The notes under the pieces: generated by a model
Database searches by the model: none
What the model was told of the DNA's origin: nothing
Seen by the model: only the letters and a program-made list of their open reading frames with translations
Made by a program: the position numbers and the translations under genes
Source of the DNA: Desulfobacca acetoxidans DSM 11109
GTDB taxonomy: Bacteria; Desulfobacterota; Desulfobaccia; Desulfobaccales; Desulfobaccaceae
DNA length: 64,000 bases
Assembly (NCBI RefSeq): GCF_000195295.1
Contig: NC_015388.1
Coordinates: forward strand, 1,674,001-1,738,000
Direction of reading: 5' to 3'
Shown here: piece after piece, positions 7,489-16,393 of the stretch
How the letters are laid out: each line of letters starts with the position of its first letter
How positions within the stretch are numbered: position 1 is the stretch's first letter

Positions 7489-8343
7489 CTAGCGAGGATA
7501 GCTGTGCAGGATAGCTTCAGCGACGGCGATCGCTTGCTTGGCATAAGCTGCGTTGTGGGTACGGATGATATTGGCCCCTCTGACGAGGCCCAGGATGATG
7601 GCGCCCAACCCGCCGATATCGCGTTCGGTTACCGGGACATGTAATATCCTGCCGATAAAGGCCTTACGCGAGACTCCCAGCAACAGGGGGCAATCCAGAT
7701 TGCGGAATTCATCCAGCCGCTGGAGCAGTTCGAGATTGTGGGCCAGGGTTTTACCGAAGCCGATGCCGACGTCTAAGATGATATTGGCCGGATCAATCCC
7801 CTGGGCGCAGGCAAAATCCCGACGTTGAGCCAGAAAGGTTTTAATATCACCTACCAGGTCATTATAGTGGGGGTCAACCTGCATATCTTGCGGGGTTCCC
7901 TGCATATGCATGAGCACGACCGGAACGCCGGACTGTGCGGCTAATGGTGCCATGTCGGGATCAAATCGCAAGGCACTGATATCGTTGATGAGGTTGGCGC
8001 CGGCCTCCAAGGCGGCTTGGGCCACGGCAGCTTTATAGGTATCAATAGAAATGAGTGTATCCAATTCCCGGCGAATGGTTCGGATTACCGGGATAACCCG
8101 GTCAAGTTCCTCTTGCAGGGAGAGAGGGGGGGCGAAGGGACGGGTTGATTCACCGCCGATATCGATAATATCAGCTCCGTCAGCGGCTAGTTGCAGGGCT
8201 TGTTGGATGGCAGCGTCGTGGCTGAAGAAAAAGCCGCCATCAGAGAAGGAGTCGGGCGTAACGTTGAGGACCCCCATGAGCAGTGATCGGTGTGCGAGGT
8301 CAAAGGTTTGCTTACCGATGACCAATTGGTGAAGCGGCGCCAT
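7489..8343 (-). CDS. folP: Dihydropteroate synthase
   Basis: FolP joins p-aminobenzoate to dihydropterin pyrophosphate in folate synthesis and is the sulfonamide target. The TIM-barrel landmarks are all present: LNVTPDSFSDGG near residue 24, GGESTRPFA near 64, NDISALRFD near 116, DVGIGFGKT near 191 and GVSRKAFIG near 221. I chose the ATG at 8343 because AAGGATACTCCTT precedes it; an upstream start would add 26 residues unlike the family. The product of 284 residues is normal. It lies between ftsH and cdaA on the same strand. Confidence 0.96.
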   Translation of the reverse strand: MAPLHQLVIGKQTFDLAHRSLLMGVLNVTPDSFSDGGFFFSHDAAIQQALQLAADGADIIDIGGESTRPFAPPLSLQEELDRVIPVIRTIRRELDTLISIDTYKAAVAQAALEAGANLINDISALRFDPDMAPLAAQSGVPVVLMHMQGTPQDMQVDPHYNDLVGDIKTFLAQRRDFACAQGIDPANIILDVGIGFGKTLAHNLELLQRLDEFRNLDCPLLLGVSRKAFIGRILHVPVTERDIGGLGAIILGLVRGANIIRTHNAAYAKQAIAVAEAILHSYPR

Positions 8344-8515
8344 AAGGAGTATCCTTGTTTTGGGCAGATCCGAGTCAATCTGCAGATTTCGATAGGCAGA
8401 AATATCTTCAGAGCTTCTCATCCCAACCTAGACCGGGGGCAGGAGGGGATGAGAGGAGTGATTGGTAAAGTGCAAGCAAGATGGTTCGCAGCAACTTGAC
8501 CGGCTCTACCAAGAA

Positions 8516-10390
8516 CTAGCTGTTGACCGCCGAGGGCAGGTCTGAATCGGCGGTATCGTTTGGCGGCGGCAGGTCAGAATTCGCATGTTGGGAAACGATG
8601 GCGTCGACCTCATCGCTGCTCAGAGTCTCTTTTTCGAGTAAAGCTTTGGCCAGGGCATGCAGACCGGGTTCATTCTGACGAATGAGCACTCTGACCCTTT
8701 GGTAGGACTGTTCAACGAACCCCTTGATTTCGGCGTCAATTAATCGGGCGGTTTCCTCGCTAAAATCGCGATGTTGGGCAATTTCCCGCCCCAAGAAGAT
8801 ATGTTCTTCCCGTTTTCCGAAGGCCAGAGGTCCCAAACTATTGCTCATGCCCCAATTGCAGACCATTTTGCGGGCCAGATCGGTGGCTCGTTCGATGTCA
8901 TTTCCAGCACCGGTGGTGAGATGCTGTAAGACCAGTTCCTCGGCAACGCGTCCGCCCATGAGGACCGCCAGGGTGTTCAGCAGATATTCTTTGGTATAAG
9001 TATGTTTTTCATCCAAAGGCAGTTGTTGGGTGACACCGAGGGCACGCCCGCGAGGGATGATGGTGACTTTGTGAATGGGATCGGTTCCCGGAATGAGTTT
9101 GGCTGCCAAGGTGTGGCCAGCCTCGTGGTAAGCAGTGTTTTTGCGCTCTTCATCGGAAATGATCATACTCTTGCGCTCGGAGCCCATGAGGATCTTATCC
9201 TTGGCCTGTTCAAAGTCTTCCATCGACACGCGGTCTTTATTATCTCGGGCAGCGAAGATAGCTGCTTCGTTAACCAGATTTTCGAGATCGGCGCCGGAGA
9301 AGCCCGGAGTTCCGCGGGCCAGGACGAAGAGGTTGACGATGTCCGCCAGAGGAATCTTCCGGGTATGAACCTTTAAAATACTTTCCCGGCCTTTAAGATC
9401 TGGTATGGGTACTACTACCTGGCGGTCAAAACGGCCCGGGCGCAGCAGGGCGGGGTCGAGCACATCGGGGCGGTTGGTGGCGGCTATGAGGATGACCCCT
9501 TCATTGGATTCGAAGCCATCCATTTCCACCAACAACTGATTCAGGGTCTGTTCCCGTTCATCATGGCCACCGCCCAAACCGGCGCCGCGATGACGGCCGA
9601 CGGCATCAATTTCATCGATGAAGATGATGCAGGGGGCGTTTTTTTTCCCTTGCAGAAAGAGGTCGCGGACGCGCGCAGCACCGACCCCGACGAACATTTC
9701 CACAAAGTCAGAGCCACTGATACTGAAAAAGGGGACCCCGGCTTCTCCGGCGATAGCGCGGGCTAGAAGGGTCTTGCCGGTGCCGGGTGGTCCGACCAGG
9801 AGGACGCCCTTGGGGATGCGGCCGCCCAGGCGGGTGAACCTCTTGGGGTCTTTAAGAAAATCAATGATTTCGGAGACTTCTTCCTTGACCTCATCGATGC
9901 CGGCAACGTCGCTAAAAGTCACCTTCTTGGAGCTTTCATTAAGCAGGCGGGCGCGGCTTTTGCCGAACGACATGGCTTTACCACCGCCGGTCTGCATCTG
10001 GCGCATGAAAAAGATCCAGATGCCGACCAGAACGATCATTGGCAGCCAGGAGATGAGCAGCGTAGTGTACCACGGAGAGTCATCGGCTGGCTTGGCAGAA
10101 AGTTCAATGCCTTTTTCCCGCAGGAATTTAACGAGATCGGGATCTTTGGGGGCGTAGGTGTGAAAGGCCTTACCGTCTAGATGTTCACCGGTAATTTCCT
10201 CACCCTGAATGACGACGCGGGCTATTTTGCCCTCGTTAACCAGGTCGAGGAACTTGCTATAGCTGAGCTGCGATTTTTCTCGGGCAAGTTGGGACTTATT
10301 AAAGAAGTTAAAGAGCATGGTCACGACTAAGCCGATCAGCAACCAGAGAGCAATGTTTTTATAAAAGGGGCTGAGGCGATTATTATTCAT
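8516..10390 (-). CDS. ftsH: ATP-dependent zinc metalloprotease FtsH
   Basis: FtsH is the membrane-anchored AAA+ protease that removes misfolded membrane proteins and regulators such as LpxC. The 624-residue product from the ATG at 10390 (AAGG upstream) has two N-terminal membrane helices around residues 11-27 and 106-126, Walker A GPPGTGKT near 205, the second region of homology [18 protein letters not shown], and zinc-binding HEAGH near 427. The C-terminus has an extra acidic, proline-rich tail. A longer reading frame upstream (to 10540) is not family-like. ftsH-folP-cdaA-cdaR is a recurrent gene order. Confidence 0.97.
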   Translation of the reverse strand: MNNNRLSPFYKNIALWLLIGLVVTMLFNFFNKSQLAREKSQLSYSKFLDLVNEGKIARVVIQGEEITGEHLDGKAFHTYAPKDPDLVKFLREKGIELSAKPADDSPWYTTLLISWLPMIVLVGIWIFFMRQMQTGGGKAMSFGKSRARLLNESSKKVTFSDVAGIDEVKEEVSEIIDFLKDPKRFTRLGGRIPKGVLLVGPPGTGKTLLARAIAGEAGVPFFSISGSDFVEMFVGVGAARVRDLFLQGKKNAPCIIFIDEIDAVGRHRGAGLGGGHDEREQTLNQLLVEMDGFESNEGVILIAATNRPDVLDPALLRPGRFDRQVVVPIPDLKGRESILKVHTRKIPLADIVNLFVLARGTPGFSGADLENLVNEAAIFAARDNKDRVSMEDFEQAKDKILMGSERKSMIISDEERKNTAYHEAGHTLAAKLIPGTDPIHKVTIIPRGRALGVTQQLPLDEKHTYTKEYLLNTLAVLMGGRVAEELVLQHLTTGAGNDIERATDLARKMVCNWGMSNSLGPLAFGKREEHIFLGREIAQHRDFSEETARLIDAEIKGFVEQSYQRVRVLIRQNEPGLHALAKALLEKETLSSDEVDAIVSQHANSDLPPPNDTADSDLPSAVNS

Positions 10391-10694
10391 TCTTTGCCTT
10401 GTGCAGAAAAGTCTTCTTTTTGATTGTATTTTTATCATATTGTAAGTCGGTTTGCAATAAAAGCAAGGTGAATGTAGAAAAACCCAGATAACCAGGAGCA
10501 GGAGAGGGGGAAGAGGAAGCAGGGAAGAGCGATCAACCAAAATGAGGTTGGGGGTCTGGAAGCAGTTCGGGTTCGGGGATACTGGCTGCGGTATTGGGAG
10601 GTCGGTTAAATGCCGCGTCGTTGAATCTTACCAGCGGATATGCTACTTTGCATTTAGAGAAGGTAGGAACTACAGATAAACAGAATATGCGGTT
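10391..10694. other. Divergent intergenic region
   Basis: This interval separates ftsH from the dihydroorotate dehydrogenase-like gene. It contains the ftsH promoter candidate listed separately. Reading frames extending across it have no recognisable protein features. Confidence 0.6.
10429..10457 (-). promoter_or_regulatory. Candidate ftsH promoter
   Basis: On the reverse strand TTGCAA (10452-10457) is followed after 17 nt by TAAAAA (10429-10434), each 4 of 6 against consensus, about 40 bp upstream of the ftsH start. Confidence 0.4.
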
Positions 10695-11618
10695 ATGGTT
10701 ATGGCAAACAGAAAGCAGAGAATCTCTCCGGTGATTATCTCCACGGCGTTCGGGCCAGGGGGCAGCGGCATTTTTCCTTACTCCTGGTTGCCAACCTATC
10801 GGCGCCTGCTTCGAGTAGTGCGGCAAACCGGGACTACAATTATAAGCAAATCTGCCACTCGGCGGCAGCGGCGGGGGAATTTTATTCCTGCCAATCCCCT
10901 TACCTGGGGATATATCAGGCGGATACCGGAACTGGGAATGCTCAATGCCTACGGTCTCACCAACCAGGGAGTGGAGGTGTGTGCTGCCGAGATCAGACAG
11001 TCTCTAATCGACGGATATAATGTCATTCCCAATTTTTATCCGGAATTTTCTAGAGGTGAGGAGACGGCAATCCGGGAGACCCTGGAAGCCATTGAGATTT
11101 ACCGGAAGACTTTAGGGGTTGATTTTGGGGGATTGGAACTGAACTTTTCCTGTCCCAATGTGCAAGAGGCTGTTGCCGAGAATATAACCCAGGCGATTGC
11201 CTGCGTGCGGGCAGTGCGGCGGTATGCTGAACTTTTTCTTATAGCCAAGATTAGCGTTATGCATCCATTTGAATTTGCACAGGAATTAGAAAACTTAGGA
11301 GTAGGGGCGATTCATGGGGTAAATACGATTCCCTATGCCATGATCTTTCCAGCAGGGCGTTTCCCACCCTCACCATTGGCGGCGGCAGGGGGGGGCGGGG
11401 TTTCAGGCGGACCCGCTTTCCCCGCAGCTCTGGTCTATAACCGGGAATTGCGGAAGAAGGTGAAACTTTTTCTCATTATGGGGTGTGGGGTGAGTTGTTT
11501 GGCTGACGTCAAACGCTACTTTGACCTGGGGGCGGATGCGGTGAGTATCTGTACGATGGCCTTGCGGCGACCGGGGGAGGTGGCGCGGCTGGTGGAGACA
11601 ATGAATAAAAAAGATTGA
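10695..11618 (+). CDS. Dihydroorotate dehydrogenase-like FMN protein
   Basis: A 307-residue TIM-barrel protein with class 1 dihydroorotate dehydrogenase marks: GNFIPANPLTWGY near residue 61, MLNAYGLTNQGVEV near 82, LELNFSCPNV near 147 (Cys is the class 1 catalytic base), VNTIPYAMIFP near 208, and GCGVSCLADVKRYF near 264. PyrD oxidises dihydroorotate in pyrimidine synthesis. The N-terminus is divergent and the glycine-rich loop AAAGGGGVSGGPAF is longer than usual. No pyrK electron-transfer partner is adjacent, so it may be a diverged paralogue. Start is ATG 10695 or 10701. Confidence 0.75.
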   Translation: MVMANRKQRISPVIISTAFGPGGSGIFPYSWLPTYRRLLRVVRQTGTTIISKSATRRQRRGNFIPANPLTWGYIRRIPELGMLNAYGLTNQGVEVCAAEIRQSLIDGYNVIPNFYPEFSRGEETAIRETLEAIEIYRKTLGVDFGGLELNFSCPNVQEAVAENITQAIACVRAVRRYAELFLIAKISVMHPFEFAQELENLGVGAIHGVNTIPYAMIFPAGRFPPSPLAAAGGGGVSGGPAFPAALVYNRELRKKVKLFLIMGCGVSCLADVKRYFDLGADAVSICTMALRRPGEVARLVETMNKKD

Positions 11619-11678
11619 ACTCCCCTCCCCTGTACCATACCGTTCTTGTCGCATTGTTTCGGTTTGCCGGGGAGTTCA
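11616..11678. terminator. Long stem-loop between convergent genes
   Basis: TGAACTCCCC (11616-11625) pairs perfectly with GGGGAGTTCA (11669-11678) around a loop of 43 nt. It lies between two converging genes and may act as a bidirectional terminator, although no T-run follows. Confidence 0.45.
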
Positions 11679-11691
11679 GGGAAGGGGGGGG

Positions 11692-11889
11692 TTAATTGGC
11701 CCAAGCATCGACCGGAAAAAGGCTGAGGATGGCTTCCCGGGGGACGCGCAGGGGACGTCGGTTTTTATCGACGCCGTCGAGGCGGCCGTCATGGATCATA
11801 CGATATATGGTACGCTTGGATATAAGGAGGAGCTCAGCCACTTCATCCGGACGGAAAAAACGTTTTTTTAATAATATTTCCGTGTTCAT
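11692..11889 (-). CDS. Excisionase-family helix-turn-helix protein
   Basis: A 65-residue protein consisting of one winged helix domain: FFRPDEVAELLLISKRTIYR (residues 11-30) then MIHDGRLDGV and RVPREAI. This is the small DNA-binding family that includes excisionases and MerR-like regulators (helix_turn_helix_17). It is convergent with the pyrD-like gene and lies just left of the prophage-like module, which carries two related small proteins. Its role (regulator of the element, directionality factor, or host protein) is unknown. Confidence 0.75.
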   Translation of the reverse strand: MNTEILLKKRFFRPDEVAELLLISKRTIYRMIHDGRLDGVDKNRRPLRVPREAILSLFPVDAWAN

Positions 11890-12434
11890 TATTTATTCTC
11901 CTGAGTTGGACTTTAGTGAAGTTCTCAAATGGCTGAAGAACTAATTAAACATCTTTTAATTTGGTGATTAGCAAGATAAAGGCCAATATACCCGGTTTGA
12001 ATCCTGGATTTCGCTCGCCGAGCTTTTGAGGCTACCATCCTGCACTAGAGGGGAAAAGAAAGTCTTGAGGGTCTAAAGAGTGTTCGAGGTGGAAGATAAA
12101 AGAGACATATTCCCCTAGAGATTTTAAGAGGTGAAAAAAGGGCAAATTCTAGGGGTTGGGAAAATCTCTAGAGATATTTAAGTTGTTGTAAAGGGTTCCT
12201 CAAGAATGTTTGAGCCTGCTCAGTCTGTCGATGTAACAGCGCCCGCGGCTTGCCAGTCACCATTCCGCTGCAGTTCAGCAATCACCTAATTATCTGAATT
12301 AACAATAGTATTAAAGAGTATGGGAGATTAGGGTCCTGAAACTGGAAGGATCTTAGCGGATTTTTATGTCCGGATGGAGGGTTTTGGAACAGGTTTTGAA
12401 AAACAGAGGACAACAAGATGAGGAGGGTTGAGCC
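11890..12434. other. Gene-free region left of the prophage-like module
   Basis: No gene is visible. The stretch 12040-12190 repeats CTAG-centred words: CTAGAGGGGAAAAG at 12043, CCCCTAGAGATTTTAAG near 12113, TCTAGGGG near 12149 and CTCTAGAGATATTTAAG near 12167. They could be operator sites for the neighbouring small helix-turn-helix proteins; that is speculation. No obvious attachment site or transposable-phage end can be assigned by eye. Confidence 0.5.
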
Positions 12435-12608
12435 ATGATGATGGAAAAACTTGTGCGTCCTAGAGAGGTTGCTTGCCAACTGGCGGTGTCGCGTTCCACG
12501 GTCTATCGCTGGTTTTGGGAAGGGAAGCTGAGAGGGGTGCGGTTGAAAACCGGCAGCCTCAGAATAATCGCCGCCTCGGTGGAGGCAATGGTGGGGGAGG
12601 TTTGGTGA
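12435..12608 (+). CDS. Excisionase-type helix-turn-helix protein, first paralogue
   Basis: A 57-residue protein, MMMEKLVRPREVACQLAVSR at the start, then STVYRWFWEGKLRGVRL. It is a single helix-turn-helix_17 domain. It shares most residues with the protein encoded 214 bp downstream, including RSTVYRWFWEGKL, and both are exactly 57 residues, so they arose by tandem duplication. No recombinase is nearby. It may regulate the module or act as a terminase small-subunit-like DNA recognition protein; the second idea rests only on its place upstream of the large terminase. Confidence 0.75.
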   Translation: MMMEKLVRPREVACQLAVSRSTVYRWFWEGKLRGVRLKTGSLRIIAASVEAMVGEVW

Positions 12609-12787
12609 AGCGGGGATTTGTGCCAGATGTCTTAGGTGTTCTGGTTAATTCAAATGAATTTGAGTACATGGAGAACAATAAAAACGATGTTCATGGAGAT
12701 GAGGTCGCAAGAAGTTTTGGAGCAGGAGGAATTTCCAAGCTTAAACTCAGCAAAGGAGAAAATGGTATGAGGCGGCGGCGGAACTAA
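12605..12787 (+). CDS. Possible short ORF between the HTH paralogues
   Basis: A GTG at 12605 overlaps the preceding stop (GTGA) and opens a 60-codon frame with no recognisable domain, ending in an arginine run. The region could equally be non-coding spacer left by the duplication of the flanking genes. Included only because of the overlap-type start. Confidence 0.2.
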   Translation: MKRGFVPDVLGVLVNSNEFEYMENNKNDVHGDEVARSFGAGGISKLKLSKGENGMRRRRN

Positions 12788-12821
12788 AGCAGGAAAGATA
12801 ACGAGGCGAGGTAATAGCGTG

Positions 12822-12995
12822 ATGATTAAAGAAAAGCTTGTCCGTCCCAGCGAAGTTGCCCGGCAATTGGCTGTTTCCCGCTCCACCGTTTATCGCTGGT
12901 TTTGGGAGGGAAAACTTAAGGGAGTAAAGATCAGCAAGCGCAGCTTACGCATTTTAGTCAGTTCGGTGGAAAAGATCTTTAATGAATGTTGGTAG
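12822..12995 (+). CDS. Excisionase-type helix-turn-helix protein, second paralogue
   Basis: A 57-residue protein beginning MIKEKLVRPSEVARQLAVSR, with the same RSTVYRWFWEGKL core and a basic C-terminal wing (SKRSLRILVSS). It is the tandem paralogue of the protein at 12435. Differences concentrate in the wing and C-terminus, which may change DNA specificity. Start is ATG 12822 with GTG immediately before it as an alternative. Confidence 0.75.
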   Translation: MIKEKLVRPSEVARQLAVSRSTVYRWFWEGKLKGVKISKRSLRILVSSVEKIFNECW

Positions 12996-13154
12996 ATAAA
13001 GGCCGGTTGGTGAACAATAATCAGATAATTTTATTAATTACATTAATTTAGATTAAAAGAAGCATCGATGGGAAGGTAGTTAGGGGAGGGTTGGCGCAGA
13101 AAGTCGAAGGCAAGGGCATGCAAGGCGGCAACTCCGGCGATGGAGGGTGAGTTG

Positions 13155-14684
13155 ATGACATTACAGCGAAAGATGACTAGGAAAGCTTTTCGACAAAGGG
13201 CTGATAGAGTTCTTATGGAGCTCAGTTTGAATGTGTTGCCTTTGGTGGATGAATGTGAAGGAAAGCAGGAGAGACGCCGACAGCGAGCGGCACAGGACCC
13301 CCTCTTTTTTTGCAGGACTTACCTACCTCATTATTTTATTCAACCCTCGGCCGCCTTTCACTTCGAATTAATCCAACTCCTGGAGGAAGGAAAAGAGGCG
13401 TTGTCCCGGAAAAGCTTCTGGAGCGAGGGGAATGGCGGGTTAGGGCGGGCGGTAGTTGTGGCCGTGCCCAGGGAGTTTGCCAAGACCACGCTCTGCGCTT
13501 TCGGGTATGTCCTGCATCAGATCTGTTTCCGGAGGCGCAATTTTATCATTATCGGGGGCAGCAGCAAAGAATCGGCCAGTGATTTGACAGCCTTCATTTA
13601 TCTGGAGCTCCTCTACAATGATCGCCTTCGCCAGGATTTCGGGGATTTGGTGCGGGAGAGCAGTCATGTTGATGATTTCTTGACCATGAATGAGGTGCGT
13701 ATCAAGTCTCGAGGGCGAGGGGAAAGGCTGCTTGGTTTGAAACACCGGCAGCGCCGACCAGATCTGATCATTCTGGATGACGTGGAGGACAATGTCAGCG
13801 TCAGAAATTCAGACGCCGTCCACCGGATTCTGGAGTGGGTGCGGTCGGTATTTTATTCGGGCTTGGATCCACAAGGTACTCTCCTGGTTATCGGTACCAT
13901 CCTCCATCACCAGAGCGCCCTGAATCTGATGTTAACTATGGACGGAAAGCCTTTCAGCCATTTTAGGCGATGCATCTATCGGGCTGTGCTTAACGACGGC
14001 AGATCACTGTGGGAGGCGAGACATCCGCTGACGAAATTACGGCGGCAGAAACAGTTGGTAGGGGCGGCGATCTTCAACCAGGAGAAGATGAATGAGCCGC
14101 TGCAAGAGACAGGGGTTTTCCGCCAGGTGTGGGTTCACTATTTTCACCCGGATACTTTGAAAGATAAAGAGCTGGAGGTGGTTGGGTTTTTTGATGCTTC
14201 GCTCGGGGGTGGGGCAGAGACGGATTATAAGGCGATGGTCACCGTAGGTTTGGATAGGAGAGAGAGAGTTTTTTACGTTATGGATGCCTGGATTCAAAAG
14301 GCGTGGTTGGAAAAGGCCTTGCAGGTGATTGGCCAACGATATGGAACGTATAGGCACCGGGTCATTGGCATAGCAGACAATTCGTTCCAGCGTCTGTTGC
14401 CGTTTGAGTTTAAACGTTGGGGCCCTGAGAACGATATGGTTTTACCGATAAGAAAGCTTGCCTCCGGTGGTTCCAAAGAGGCGCGGATATACAGCCTGGC
14501 GTCTCTTTTGGAAAGGGGGAAAATTCGCTTCATCCGGGGACACTCCGATCAAGAAGTCCTTATCGAACAGCTTCTCTATTTCCCGTCGAAGATGATCAAT
14601 GATGATGGGCCGGATGCCTTGGCAGGGGCGGTAAAACTGGCGCAAGACCTCGTTTGCGGTGACATTGAATGTCAATCAACCTGA
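13155..14684 (+). CDS. Phage terminase large subunit
   Basis: The large terminase packages DNA into phage heads using an ATPase and a nuclease. This 509-residue protein has a deviant Walker A VPREFAKTT near residue 104, Walker B LIILDDVED near 204, the coupling-type RGRGERLLGLKHRQRRPD just before it, a C-terminal RNase H-like nuclease with FFDASLGG near 348, and DDGPDALAGA near 486. Start ATG 13155 was chosen over 13140 because GGAGGGTGA precedes it. Position ahead of a DUF935 portal matches Mu gp28. No small terminase subunit is recognised, unless the upstream HTH proteins serve. Confidence 0.9.
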   Translation: MTLQRKMTRKAFRQRADRVLMELSLNVLPLVDECEGKQERRRQRAAQDPLFFCRTYLPHYFIQPSAAFHFELIQLLEEGKEALSRKSFWSEGNGGLGRAVVVAVPREFAKTTLCAFGYVLHQICFRRRNFIIIGGSSKESASDLTAFIYLELLYNDRLRQDFGDLVRESSHVDDFLTMNEVRIKSRGRGERLLGLKHRQRRPDLIILDDVEDNVSVRNSDAVHRILEWVRSVFYSGLDPQGTLLVIGTILHHQSALNLMLTMDGKPFSHFRRCIYRAVLNDGRSLWEARHPLTKLRRQKQLVGAAIFNQEKMNEPLQETGVFRQVWVHYFHPDTLKDKELEVVGFFDASLGGGAETDYKAMVTVGLDRRERVFYVMDAWIQKAWLEKALQVIGQRYGTYRHRVIGIADNSFQRLLPFEFKRWGPENDMVLPIRKLASGGSKEARIYSLASLLERGKIRFIRGHSDQEVLIEQLLYFPSKMINDDGPDALAGAVKLAQDLVCGDIECQST

Positions 14685-14775
14685 GAACCGCAGATTCGTT
14701 CAACGAGGGGTGAATTACCAGGAAAAACACGGTGGTCAAGGGCCAGCACATCCCGCCGCAGTTGGAAAATGATTG

Positions 14776-14848
14776 CTGCACGGGCTAGAAAACTTGTGCC
14801 ACCGGTAGGTGATTTTCACGGTTTGCGGGTGACCGATAGGTAATGAAC
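14776..14848 (+). repeat. CAGGCT-type repeat with extended tail, copy 1
   Basis: TGCACGGGCTAGAAAACTTG then TGCCACCGGTAGGTGATTTTC and GGTAATGAAC. The core belongs to the palindromic CAGGCT family. The tail (ACCGGTAnnTGATTTTC..GGTTTGC..GGTAATGAAC) is shared only with the copy at 32452, in the same orientation. Confidence 0.7.
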
Positions 14849-14879
14849 TTGAGCTCAGGATTGGCTGGGGGGTGAAAAA

Positions 14880-15131
14880 ATGAGGGATACAGAGGTGGCC
14901 TACTGTGCATCTGGAGTTTTAGCTGAAGTTGAGGAACTGCCTGATAAGGCGAGAAAATTGTGGATGCAAGCGTTTCATGAGGCCTTGGGGAAGTATTTCG
15001 GCGATGTGGAAAAGGCGGAGGCGATGGCCTGGAGAGCTTTTAAGGGTGAGAGAAAGAGGGAGAAGGTGTCGGTTGGAAAGATGGAAGGACTTATTAATGC
15101 CGGGACAGAGCCTATAAAGCGAAAGAATTGA
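14880..15131 (+). CDS. ChaB-like small phage protein
   Basis: An 83-residue protein whose middle, ELPDKARKLWMQAFHEALGK and AEAMAWRAFKGE, matches the ChaB family pattern (LP..A...W..AF..A...Y....A...AW.A). ChaB-like proteins are frequent in Mu-type phage head modules, with no settled function. It lies between terminase and portal, with GGGGGGTGA upstream of the ATG. Confidence 0.7.
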   Translation: MRDTEVAYCASGVLAEVEELPDKARKLWMQAFHEALGKYFGDVEKAEAMAWRAFKGERKREKVSVGKMEGLINAGTEPIKRKN

Positions 15132-15163
15132 TGCTTGGAGCAACAGGAAGAGAAGGGGAGAAG

Positions 15164-16393
15164 ATGGGGTTTTGGGATTGGTTTAAGGGAACGTCAGAGA
15201 AAGCGAAACCGGAATTGCGGCGGATTTCACTCACCTCGATCCAGGATAGGTATAGCAGCTATCCGAGTTCAGGACTTACTCCGGGTAAATTAGCCGCCAT
15301 TTTTCGGGAAGCAGACCAGGGTGATATTCGGCGTCAGATGGAACTCTATGAAGAAATGGAGGAAAAGGATGCACATCTGGCATCTATTCTTCAGACTCGC
15401 AAGGCGGCGGTACAGGGGATGAATTACCGGTTTATCCCATACTCGCCCGAGCCGGATGACGTGCAGATGTCTGAATTTGTCCAAACGGTTATAGAGTCGC
15501 TGGAGTTTGATCGGATCATGACTGATATTCTTGACGCTTTAGGCAAAGGATTCTCAGTCCATGAGATCATGTGGCAGGCAGTAGAAGGGAAGGTGGTGAT
15601 TGAGGATATCCGATGGATCAATCCCAAACGGATCAGTTTTGCCGAAGGCGAGGAACCGAGATTACTGGAGCCGTCCGGTTACAGCGGGATTAAGCCACCT
15701 CCATGGAAGCTGGTGGTGTACCGTTCCTGCCAACGGTCGGGTTCGGTGGTTCGGGCGGGCTTATTAAGAAGTATAGCCTGGGTCTACCTTTTTAAGAATT
15801 ATGCTCTCAAGGATTGGGCCATTTTCAATGAGGTCTTTGGTATGCCTCTGCGAGTGGGGCGATATGATCCGACTGCCTCGATTGAAGACCGGGAGTCTCT
15901 GCGCCGGGCGATAGCGGCTATGGGAACCGATGCGGCCGCCATTATATCTAAAAACACTGACATTGAATTTGTGGAAGCAGGGAGTAGAGCCACCGGTCAC
16001 GCAAATCCATTTATTGCCATGGCTGAGTTTTGCAACCGGGAGATGAGCAAGGCTATCTTAGGTCAGACTCTAACCACCGATGTCGCTCAGGCCACCGGTA
16101 CCTACGGTGCTGCCAAGGTTCACGATCAGGTTCGCAGAGACATCGTTCAATCGGATGCCGACAGCCTGGCTGCTACTTTAAGGATGCAGGTATTCAGGCC
16201 ATTAATAGGCTTTAACTTCGGTTGGGATCATAATCCGCCGTTTCTCCATTTCAGCTTTAAGGAGGAAGTCGATCTGAAGCAGATTTCTGAAACCTATAGG
16301 AATTTAAATGAAATGGGGATTCAGGTTCCCCAGGAACATATTGCTGAAGTCTTTGGACTGCCCAGGGTAAGGCGCGTTGGGGGGGCTGTATGA
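15164..16393 (+). CDS. DUF935 portal protein, Mu gp29-like
   Basis: Portal proteins form the dodecameric ring through which DNA enters the capsid. This 409-residue protein has DUF935 features: DAHLASILQTRKAAVQGMNY near residue 67, DWAIFNEVFGMPLRVGRYD near 218, and a GQTLTTD segment near 297. The ATG at 15164 has AAGGGGAG upstream; a TTG at 15128 is less likely. The 3' end overlaps the next ATG (ATGA). In Mu the next gene would be gp30 (MuF-type minor head protein); it is absent here. Confidence 0.88.
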   Translation: MGFWDWFKGTSEKAKPELRRISLTSIQDRYSSYPSSGLTPGKLAAIFREADQGDIRRQMELYEEMEEKDAHLASILQTRKAAVQGMNYRFIPYSPEPDDVQMSEFVQTVIESLEFDRIMTDILDALGKGFSVHEIMWQAVEGKVVIEDIRWINPKRISFAEGEEPRLLEPSGYSGIKPPPWKLVVYRSCQRSGSVVRAGLLRSIAWVYLFKNYALKDWAIFNEVFGMPLRVGRYDPTASIEDRESLRRAIAAMGTDAAAIISKNTDIEFVEAGSRATGHANPFIAMAEFCNREMSKAILGQTLTTDVAQATGTYGAAKVHDQVRRDIVQSDADSLAATLRMQVFRPLIGFNFGWDHNPPFLHFSFKEEVDLKQISETYRNLNEMGIQVPQEHIAEVFGLPRVRRVGGAV

